This document shows, piece after piece, positions 37,830 to 47,847 of a stretch of DNA of 64,000 nucleotides. Position 1 is the stretch's first letter. The number at the start of each line of letters is the position of its first letter. A model generated the notes under the pieces. The model did not search any database. It saw nothing but the letters and a program-made list of their open reading frames with translations, and was not told where the DNA came from. Origin of the DNA: Pleurodeles waltl (lineage: Eukaryota > Chordata > Amphibia > Caudata > Salamandridae); NCBI RefSeq assembly GCF_031143425.1, contig NC_090450.1:168757486-168821485 (forward strand), given 5' to 3'. Both the position numbers and the translations under genes were made by a program.

Positions 37830-38751
37830 GGGCCATATTTATACTTTTTGACGCAAAACTGCGCTAACGCAGTGTTGCGTAAAAAAAAATAGCGCCGGCT
37901 AACGCCATTCTGAAGCGCCATGCGGGTGCCCTATTTATTCAATGACGTTAGCCGGCGTTAGCCGGCGGAGCTGCCTGGTGTGCGTGAAAAAAAATGACGT
38001 ACACCAGGCAGCGGCGGCGTAGGGGAATATGGAGCTTGGGCGCCAAAAAATGGGGCAAGTCAGGTTGAGGCAAAATGTTCGCCTCAACCCGATTTGCGCC
38101 ATTTCTTTTAACTCCCAACCCCCATTGAAATGACTCCTGTCATAGCAAAGACAGGAGTCATGCCCCCTTGCCCAATGGCCATGCCCAGGGGACTTCTGTC
38201 CCCTGGGCATGGCCATTGGGCATAGTGGCATGTAGGGGGGCACAAATCTGGCCCCCCTATGCCACAAAAAAAAAAAAAAAAATTGCTTACCTGAACTTAC
38301 CTTATGTTCCCTGGGATGGGCCCCTCCATCCTTGGGTGTCCTCCTGGGGTGGGCAAGGGTGACAGGGGGTGTCCCTGGGGGCATGGGAGGGCACCTCTGG
38401 GCTCCTTGCGAGCCCACAGGTCCCTTAACGCCTGCCCTGACCAGGCGCTAAAAAACGACGCAAAAGCGGCTGGAAGTCATTTTTTTTGACCCGCCCACTC
38501 CCGGGCATGATTTTTGCCCGGGAGTGTAAATACGGCGCACATGCCTCGGAGTCAATTTTTTAGACGGGAACGCCTACCTTGCATATCATTAACGCAAAGT
38601 AGGTGTCCACGCTAAAAAGCGACGCAAACTCCATGGACTTTGGCGCTAGACGCGTCTAACGCCAGAGTATAAATATGGAGTTAGTTTTGCGTCGAATTTG
38701 CGTAAAAAGAAACGACGCAAATCCGGCGCAAACAGAGTATAAATATGCCCC
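37830..38751 (+). mobile_element. Hairpin-rich Harbinger-type MITE, family C, complete copy
   Basis: A 922 bp element begins GGGCCATATTTATACTTT and ends AGTATAAATATGCCCC, with the direct repeat TTA at 37827-37829 and 38752-38754. TTA is a typical Harbinger target. Hairpins occupy most of it: the GTTAGCCGGCG-type stem (37890-37970), 'gctgcctggtgt' and its complement (37970-38011), 38061-38105, 38131-38158, the 52 bp palindrome 38170-38221, and GCCCGGG-type stems near 38499-38522. An A-run at 38265-38281 and a splice-donor-like 'gtaagttcaggtaagcaa' in the minus sense (38284-38301) are shared with 57012-57882. Confidence 0.92.
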
Positions 38752-38754
38752 TTA

Positions 38755-39650
38755 GAATCCCAGTTCGTATCTTACTTGCATATCAATAGACACAAGTACT
38801 ATTATTTTGGTTTTATATCACTGTCATCCAGCAAATGTGCCTCTACCAGATTCTTTTGTTTGGTATAGATTGGAGTCTGATTCTTATGAAATAGGACGTT
38901 TTGGCTGATCCGAGTTAATTAATTCTTCAATCTGTAGAGTGCCATAATAGTACAGCACTGATTACATTTGAATGAAGCCTGCGAGCAGGAGTACTGAAGA
39001 TGTGTTTGTTAAAGAGATTCAGAGTGAATCATCCTGAACTGTGAATTTGTTTCTCCAACATATGATCTGTGGACGTGAAGGAGGAACAGTTTCCACCTCG
39101 ACTAGGGTCTAAGTCTTTGTGATGGATGGCAGCTGATACATTTTTGTTTCAGACATTCTGTGGCTGATCAGTGTTTTGTCTTCTACTTTTACATAAAGAG
39201 GTAAGAGAAAACTAATGGGCAGCATGAGCCACTACAGTTCTTGTGCTGTGAAGATGATATGCTTTTTAGATTTGGTAATTTTGTGTAGAATCGAGACCTA
39301 GGCAAGAAGGATACTAGCAGGCTATGTTAAAGGCTAGTAATGAATCCATGAGTGAACATTATTTTGGAACCTATTCAAGACTTTTGAGGTAATAGGAGAA
39401 TGGGTTAATATCCAGTTTTAAGTGATTATCAATTGGAGGTTGTAATGCATACAGATATCAAGGGCTTTGTTTAAGTTACTGTTAGGGAGTTGCACAATAT
39501 TAAACATTGAGGTACATAAAAAGAGAAAACGAATCTTATCTTGATATCAGTTGAGACAGTATTGTAGTCACTCAGCAGTCTAATCGTAGGGAGTGTTTGT
39601 TGGGTTGAGGCCTTTACAATGCAGCCGGAGCCACGCAGCCTGTAAGCACG
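38755..39650. other. No gene recognised
   Basis: No coding signal or repeat structure was seen. Confidence 0.5.
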
Positions 39651-39654
39651 CAAG

Positions 39655-40600
39655 CGTTCCTAAGCCTGCCCTGAACTACGCATATGCCTGAACCACGCAA
39701 ATGCATGGTTAAGGCACCATGCATTTGCATAGTTCAGGCCCCCAGGACGAACAGCCGGAAGAGGAACTGGGGGGCTTTAGGGTTAAGGGCGGGGGGTCGG
39801 GGTAGTTTTTAGGACAGGGTGAGGTAGTTTTTAGGACAGGGTAGGTTTTAGGGTTTAGGGTGGTGGGGGAGTCAAGGTCGTTTTTAGGACAGGGTGGATT
39901 CGTTTTTCGGACAGGGTAGGTTTTAAGGCTTGGGGCTGGGTTGGGGTAGTTTTTAGGACAGGGTGGGATCTTTTTTAAGACAGAGTAGGTTTTAGGGTTT
40001 GGTGCGGTGGTTGGGGTAGGTTTTAGGACAGGGTGGAGTAGTTTTTAGGACAGGGTAGGTGGTTGGGTTTAGGGCGGGGGATCGGGATAGTTTTTAGGAC
40101 AATGTGGGGTAATTTTAGGACAGGGTCGGTTTAAGGGTTTGGGTGAGGTTGGGGTAGTATTTAGGAAAGGGAAGGGGAGGTTCTAGGGTTTAGGGTGGAG
40201 TGGGGTTCAGGGTTGTTTTTAGGACAGGGTGCAGTAGTGTTTAGTACAGGGTAGGGTTTATGGTGGGGGCTGGGGGTCAAGGTAGTTTTTAGGACAGGGC
40301 GGGGTAGGTTTTAGGACAGGGTTTGGTAGCTTTTAGGGTTTAGGGTGGGGGTTAGGGTAGTTTTTAGGACATGGCAGGGTAGGCTTTAGGGTTTAGGGCA
40401 GCTGCGAGGGGTTCGGGTGTTTGTATCACGAATGGTGTTACCAAATATACCTTTACTAAGCATGCTCTTACAATGAAATTCGTTGTAAAGGCATGTGTGG
40501 TGAAGGAATGCGTGGTTAAGACACGGTCGTGATTCCGACCGCACTGTGAAGCCATGCGTGGTTCTGTCACATTTGCAGTGAAGAGTCTGGCCATACACAT
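39655..40600. repeat. Hairpin-flanked minisatellite unit
   Basis: A left hairpin (39685-39750, 'atgcatggttaag' arms around CACCATGCAT) and a right hairpin (TTACAATG...CGTTGTAA, 40470-40489, followed by 'gcgtggttaagacacgg') enclose a long minisatellite at 39775-40405. The shared 'cgtggtt(a)aag' theme on both sides suggests that one mobile or satellite unit carries the array. No target duplication was found. Confidence 0.55.
39775..40405 (+). repeat. G-rich minisatellite with TTAGGG-like motifs
   Basis: The two alternating building blocks are 'gtagtttttaggacagggt' (about a dozen times) and 'ttttagggtttagggtgg' (about seven times), with variable GGGG-rich linkers. The lower strand is C-rich. 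It is not a telomere array, because perfect TTAGGG tandem runs are lacking. Confidence 0.9.
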
Positions 40601-40605
40601 GTTGA

Positions 40606-43600
40606 TAATTACTTTTAAACCATTTTAGTGATAATAGCATGTTTACCAAAATAAATCTATTAGTGCTGCCAGGAATATGGGTTTGTGATAAACTCACTGT
40701 TTGCTCAGGCTGGTCCAATGTAGGCCTGTTGAAACAATTCCTTTTCTATGCTAGAAAAGTGTGGAACTCTTACCTCCAAAACACAAGCTCCAAAGGACTG
40801 CTATGAAAAGATGTATATGGCTATGCCAATGTAGCTATCTAATTTTATGTTTCCTGACTTTTCTGGGTCTTAGTGAAAACCTTTTTCAAACCAAAATACA
40901 GAAAAGTAAACCACAGTGTTCTTTCTTCATTGTAATTATGCATTGCACTATAGTGGGACAAAGGAGAAAGTGGTGCAGTGTACATTATTAAGCATAATGA
41001 AAATCTGATATTTTAGTACTTTTTTATACAAATTCAAGTCTGAAATATGAAATTTGAGGAGAAAGAATGAGAGTACCAAACACAAGCAAGTTAGCATTTG
41101 AGTATCTTGCCCTCTGGTGTAAAATAATTTAAAAGTTCCTTTGTTGAAGCAGTAGTCTACTGCAATTGAGGATATGACAAATGTTTGTTAGGAAAGACTT
41201 CTGATCTGCAAACTGCAACATAAAATCTGGATACAAGGAGAAGGCAACCTATGGGTCTATGAATGTATGACTGTGAAAAATATGTTGAAATTGGAGCTTC
41301 TTATTGTACAAAGGATGCATCCCTATGACATTGATTTAGATTTCAAGGACCCCTTGTAGCTTTGTGCCAAGGCCAGATATTCTTCTGCTAACACAGATTG
41401 ATTTCCTAGTGATAAGGATATTGACATGACCGGTTCTTAAAGTACTTTAAGTGTGGTTTGTTTGGAAGCATGGCTGAGGGAGCTCTTCTAAATTATATTG
41501 TGCATATGATCACTATTTTGATGTTAATGCAGCTTGAACCTAGGAGCCACTGGAAGGCATCTGATGGCTAGTTAGACATGTTGCTATGTGTGTAAGTGGA
41601 TTATTCTAACTGCTGATGAACTTGTTCATATGTTTGTATTTTGCTACAGGAATCTGAGATTATTTCACCGTTTTAGTGTTCTACAAAGACTATTGAATGT
41701 AAAGGAACAATTGTTAAATTTTAAACCAAAAATGGTATTAAAAAAATCTGCGTGGATGATTACTGCCAAAACATCTTGTAATATTTTCATCATACTTTCT
41801 GTGAAGCAACTGTAAACGCCATTTCCATCAATAAATGTTTTGTTCCATGTAGAGAAAATGGAAACTAGAGAGATATAAATTGCAAGCCCCAACACCTTGA
41901 CTAATTTGGCAGCTAAGGGAACCATTGTGGTAATAATTTGCATCAAGTTATTTAACTATTTAAGGAATAAGAATATCTCCACTGAATAGAAGAAAAATTA
42001 TTGCTTTTGAGCTTCTCCAAAGACTCTCAGTCTTATGCTGATAATGGCAAGCTGGCATCAATTCTTTTACTAATGGATGGTGTAAGGGAAACAGGGACTT
42101 GGCTGGCTGGAGGTTATTTTCACCTTGCCATCCATCTGAGAGTCACTGGTATACGTTTGGTTGTTAAGGTCCTGGCTCATGAACAAAAGAAGAATCTGGA
42201 GGAAACTGAAGAAGAGAAGAGAGACCTGAGTTCCTTGAAAAAACAGACATACCACCGATGACAGGGAACAGTGAGTTTAAATTTGTTTTGTTTTCACTAC
42301 CCAGATTGAAATACATGAACCAGTTAATGCCCTGGCCAGGCCCTGGCCAGCATATTGTAAATCCATACCTGCCAGATGACTTTCATATAAAGTCTTAATA
42401 TGTGCTCCTGAATAGTTAACAGTGGTTCTGTGTCGTGTCCTGGGTAGAAGTCATACTGAGTCCAGTAAATGAGATTTAGCAATTAATATGTCTTTGGATT
42501 TGATTGTTCATAATCCCTTCAAACATTTTGTTACGAAAGTCAGTATAAATGGGTCTGAGGTTAAAGGGATCAGCAGGCAAGAGGTGTTTCATTTTAGAAA
42601 TCCTAAGAAGCCAACATATATCATAGATTGTCATACAATCCCCTGGACAAGGGATCTTTTTTCATACAAGTGACAGAAGGGCAATGACTTTAGAGAGTGT
42701 TTTTAGTGGCACAAGTACAGACAGGAGGAAACACATGATTAAAATGTACTGGGTGTATTCCTTTATGTAGATACTGATGAGGAAGGAGCTGAGTGGGAAG
42801 ATTCACATCTTGCCAGATGTCACAGATCTTGGTGATAAAGAAATGATGTCATTTGTCCATCTTGGTGAAGAAGAAAAATATTCCTGATTTCTTCTGCGGC
42901 TCCTAAAATACATAGGGATATTTGCATTCATCAACAGAATCTATATAGAACAGATTGCTACTTTCTTGTGAAGGTGACTTGAATATAATATTTGAATAGC
43001 TAGGACTTTCAGCGGCTAGTGAAATGTAAAGTAACAATTGCAAAAGAAAGGCTTTAGTGTTTCTGTAAAGGCTGATGCAGCATGCCTTTGGAAAATAAAG
43101 TTTATTGACACCTTTAATGGAAAATAATTTGCAAGTGATAAAATCTCCTAGCTTGGTGAAGGAAATGTGAATTCCAAAAAAGATAATGTGATGGAATGAG
43201 TAGGACAATGCTTGTGTGCACAGGTTGCAGATAGAGAAGACCAACTGAAGAGTGTGGTTAACTTAATGTTCATTCACTGATACATTGGGTGAATATGTGT
43301 GTTTGAGGGAATCATTTGCTGCCAAAAAAAGCATTCTGTCGATAAATCACATGCAGTAGACATAAATGATAAGGTGAAAAAGCATAGACACTCAGTAAGC
43401 CACATGCTGGACTTGTTTCTCATGTGCAATGTTGAAAAACAAATCTAGTAGCAAAATAATCACAAAAAAAGGTCACATCGTTTGCTGATTATGTGCTAAG
43501 TACCATAACCAGCTACAGCCTCCTACTTTTTCATTCAAGCTGATAAAGAAAGTACACAAATCAACACACAAGACACCTGGAACATCACACAATCACACAA

Positions 43601-44085
43601 TCAAACCAAAGCCAGTAGATATGACTACCACCAAGAATCTATTGGAAGGCATATGCTGAACATAATAAAGGTACTTTACAGAGGTAACCCATTAAAAAAT
43701 AGAAATACAAGATCAAATCAACAAAAACTATCCATTTTAGTAATCAAGAACTTGAATGGTAAGTTTGAATTGCTCCAGATGTTGTGCTCTTTTGATGAGG
43801 TGGACATGTCCAGTACAAAATTCATACAGATATGTTACAGTGCAGTTGGAGGGACACTAAAAAAGAATGGTGATGCATTTATCAGCACAGCAATTAGTAA
43901 ATCCAGAAAAATATGAAAGCTATACAAATTACTCCTTGCATAAATAAAAAATATTGTCAAGGCATATCTTTATTGTCAAATGTTACAAATTTTATGCAGT
44001 TAGGTGTATATATGGCCTCCAAGGACTGTTCAACTGCATTTGGTGATTTTTGGCCACCTTCTACCAGTCAACGTGCATCACATAT
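40606..44085. other. No gene recognised
   Basis: AT-rich sequence with short open frames only. I found no protein motif, element end or RNA gene. Confidence 0.5.
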
Positions 44086-44559
44086 CATAGTACCAGTAGT
44101 TTGGGGGACAGAACTTCACTGGTCAGCAATGCGTGAGTCAAGATGGCCACCCGCTGTTGAGCTTCAGCACACCTGTCAAACAATGAGCTATTTCAAAAGG
44201 GTTTTGGGGCTACTAAACATAATTCTCCTATCCCTCATTACCCTCATGTGATGAGGAGTCTCCCATTCCATTTTTGAAGTGGAGTCCTTTGTCTACATGG
44301 TCCTAGGAGCATCTGGACCTTCGCCAAGGCTCATTTCTGCTCTCTCCCCAGAGGTCATGCCAGAAAAGGTGAGTTCACAAAGAGAAGGTGCGGCCTAGGC
44401 CCTGAATCCTCCTACTTTCAGTTTATGCTGCTGCACCTGTGAATTCCATCAGCTTTCCATAGGTTTGGCTTATTTACTTACGTCACCATTTTCTTTTCTA
44501 TTACATATATTCATTCAATTATTCCTTAAAAAGAAAGGCAAATCTACATCTTCATCTGC

Positions 44560-45330
44560 TCATAAAAGTGTACAAGCAGTATCTGTAGCACCTTAAGTCT
44601 AAAATTGCTGACTTTACTGAGCCTTCACTTACTACTATATTGAAGGAAATCTTCTTGTTAGATCTAGCACTAACAATATTGCTAATGAAACTAAAAATAT
44701 TTGTAAGGATATGTCTGGTCTTTCCATGAAGGTTACAGATAACAAAATTAAAATTATTCGCTATAAGGCAAAAATTGTCTAACAAGTTCCACTTGCCACA
44801 AAATTTCCTCCTATGAATAAACTGGTGTTGGATTTGGAAAATGGAAATAGGCAACATTACTAGTGAATGTTCAATTTGCCTGAACACATAGAGGGTAGCG
44901 ATTGTATATAATATCTTCAGAATCTACTGCCTAATCTCTTGAAATTAAAATTTGCAGAAAAATTTGAGCTGATAAAGTGCATCATATTGTGTCTCATCAT
45001 AAGCCTAACCAACCCAAACCATGACATGTAATATTAAAAGTTATTTGTCACCATCATCTTGTTCTGACATGCAAAGCAGTGCAAGAAATTCCCTCTCTTA
45101 TGGCTAATGGCAAAATCTTCACCCATCAAGACTTTGCTAGAGAAAAAGTTGCCATCCATAAGGACTTTACAGCTTTATGACCAAATCTTAGAAACTCAGA
45201 ATTCAAATCTGGGCTTTTTGACCCTTCCACCATGCACATTTGGAAAGATGACATCTCTAAATCATGTTATCACCCAGAAGATCTTCAAGACATTTTGGAT
45301 AGCCAGTTCCTACTGTCAGTAGGTACACAG
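44560..45330 (+). pseudogene. LINE no. 2 ORF1 remnant
   Basis: The clearest part is in the frame reading 'GKIFTHQDFAREKVAIHKDF' (about 45108-45167). After a stop it continues 'NSEFKSGLFDPSTMHIWKDD' (about 45198-45257) and 'SCYHPEDLQDILDSQF' (about 45263-45310). This follows the L1 ORF1 C-terminal domain: a 'QDFS.E...KRK.F' helix, 'LGIKSGLLYPA.LRIWKDD' and 'SPEDVQEFLD'. The frame is broken by stops, so no long open frame reveals it. ORF1 proteins bind LINE RNA and act as nucleic acid chaperones. The 5' part is too decayed to place. Confidence 0.65.
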
Positions 45331-45821
45331 GACCCATAAACAGATCCTACTTAGACCATGAAGGGGTCTCTGCTTCTTATTCACTTATTAGCCCTAACAA
45401 TATGACGTTATTACTACGGTTTTTATCACGTGGCTAATCTTCTCAATGCATGTGTGTCTCCTGACCTTATTGTCTAAGTTCTCTATTTAGAATTTATATA
45501 TGTGTGCTTTTCTTTTGTTGCTCTATATCCCTAAGCTACTTCATTGGTCTCCACTGCTTCCTTCATGCCTTTCTTACTACTGTCTCCTATTTATACTTCT
45601 TCTTTCATATGTTGAATTGTGGATAATATTCATAATATTAAAATTGTTTCTTTGAATGTTAAAGGTTTGTTACATCCTGTGAAGCATTCGAAAATTATAG
45701 ATTCATTATTTAGGCATAAGGCAGGCATATGTTTACTACAAGAAACACATATTGCTGAAATAATTTGAGCTTCCACCTGAAAGAAATGGATAGGTCAGAT
45801 ACTTTCTTCCATAGCAATGGG

Positions 45822-46369
45822 CAAGAACAATGGAGCAGGGGCAGCCCCTCCGCTGTGGTCGAGGAGCAGTACCCCTGCTGGCAGCAGTAACTGCAAAACG
45901 TTTTCAACAAAATCATAATAAAATATGTCAATAATGATTTTGTTGTTAAAGAACAGGGCCTTGGGGTGTGGCAGGGACCTAGGGGGAGTGCATAGCACTC
46001 CCCTCAGTGCACATGTATGTTTTGCTGGCCGTCTCGGGCCCGCCACACACACGTGCACACTAGACTCTCTCCAACCCAGCACTGTGTTGCTGGGTTGGAG
46101 ACAGCAGGCAGAGACTTCCACTCTGCCTCGACGCACCAAGCCATAGTGCTCTATCAAATCCTAACGCTGGTTTCATGCATGAGAGCAGCATTAGGATTGG
46201 CCACAGGAAAGGCTGGCAGCCAGTGCCTGCAACTTCTGGCAGCCAGAGGAGGATCAGAATGGCACGGAGAGAAAGACATGTTTTTAAAAAAATTATTATT
46301 TCTTTCTTTTTGTTCCTCCCTCTCCGCCACGCGCTGTCCCAACCCTTTTCCCTCACGTGAGCTGTGACT
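45822..46369. mobile_element. Unclassified 548 bp insertion in LINE no. 2
   Basis: The endonuclease frame breaks at about 45812 and resumes after about 46378. An 8 bp near-direct repeat (GCAATGGG at 45814-45821, GCAATGGA at 46370-46377) flanks the interruption, which would fit a hAT-like 8 bp target duplication. The insert holds hairpins (CTCCAACCCAGCA near 46069 and its complement, AATCCTAACGCTG near 46158 and its complement) but no matching terminal inverted repeats, so the class is open. Confidence 0.5.
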
Positions 46370-47693
46370 GCAATGGAGTGGGAATTTTATTTTGAAAAAA
46401 ACATCAATTAGACATTTTAGATGAGCACTCGGATTCTGAAGGCAGATTCCTATTTGTTAAAGTGAAACTTGGTGACAACTGTATTACATTTGATTAATGT
46501 ATACGGTCCAAAAGTTGATGATCCAACATTTTGGAATCACATTATCTCTGAAAATATTCTTGTTGGGGGGGGATTGTAATTTCATATGTGATCCCCTCTT
46601 GAATAGACTTTTCTCCACTAAATGTACACCTCCAAAAGCTTTTTACTTGCTTAAAACACTGTTTAAAGATACACAACTTGCTGACATTTGGAGATTACAT
46701 TTCCTTACCCATAAAGACTTTACCTTTCTCTCCAATCGTTGTAATTCTCATTCACACTTAGATTATTTACTGGTGTCCAGAGACTTGGTAAAATCTATAA
46801 TTCAGCCTTCAATCTAACATATTGACATTTCCAGTCATGCAATGATTTCACTATGTTTGCAAGTCAATAAATCTTCCATTGCTCATTCTGGATGGCACAT
46901 GAATGTTGATACTGTTTTTCAAGATGTTCATAAAGGTACCTTAATATCCGCTATCCAAGATTATTTTTCCCTCAACCACGAAGGTGTAACATTTCCTATA
47001 TACAATGGGAAGTCTTTAAAGCTAGAATGGCTAAAAAAAACAAGGCATTTAATGTAAAACTATTACATTTGGAGAAACACATTGCTAAATTTGAAATGTT
47101 ATTAATCTCTTATACCAATATTAATTTTAAAACTATACTACAAAAACCTAGATATGAATATAATTCTTTGCTAAGTAAAAGAGATGGAGTGGAACTTTGA
47201 AACCAAAACGCCAAATTGCGATTTAATGGATGTGGGAAATTGTTAGCTAGCTATCTTTGCATCAAAAAGATACAACTCAAATGCCTGCTATTAATAGAGA
47301 TAATGGTACGATTGCTTCATCTCCTCCTGAGATTGTTGATGAATTCCTTCAGTTTTATTCATCATCACATAACAAACCTGACTTCCTTGTCTTTCAATTG
47401 ATAGCTACCTTTTTAAACACTGCTAACCTTTTTCATCTCTCCCAACATGACAAGTCCAAACTAGATATTCCCTTATCTGGGGAGGAAATTCTAACAGCTA
47501 TTTATTCACTGAAACCTCAAAAATCCCTGCGATCAGATGATATCCCTGCAAAATGTAATAAAGCATTCTTTAATGTCCTTACTCCCCATATACATCTCAT
47601 ATTTACCGATTTCAGTAAACCAGGTATGGTTGTGTGATCTTTCACTGAAGCTTTAATAACATTATTGCCTAAACCAGGTAAGGATCAAAGTAA

Positions 47694-47847
47694 GGCCCAT
47701 ATTTATACTTTTTTGCGCCACATTTGTATCATTTTATTACGAAAAAGTGGCACAAACTTACAAAATACAATCATATTTTGTAAGTTTGCCCGGTTTAGCG
47801 TCAAATAATGACGTAAGTTGGGTGCAAAAAAAGTATAAATATGGTCC
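47694..47847. mobile_element. Short family C MITE inside LINE no. 2
   Basis: A 154 bp element begins GGCCCATATTTATACTTTTT and ends AAAAAGTATAAATATGGTCC, flanked by TAA at 47691-47693 and 47848-47850. It is one long imperfect inverted repeat. Removing it with one TAA restores the RT frame 'PKPGKDQ' to 'SNYHSISF' exactly. Confidence 0.93.

Noticed and set aside
39775..40405. CRISPR-like or telomeric array
   Set aside because: The units are of two kinds with variable linkers and no unique spacers of fixed length. Perfect TTAGGG tandem runs are absent, and the setting is a vertebrate genome.
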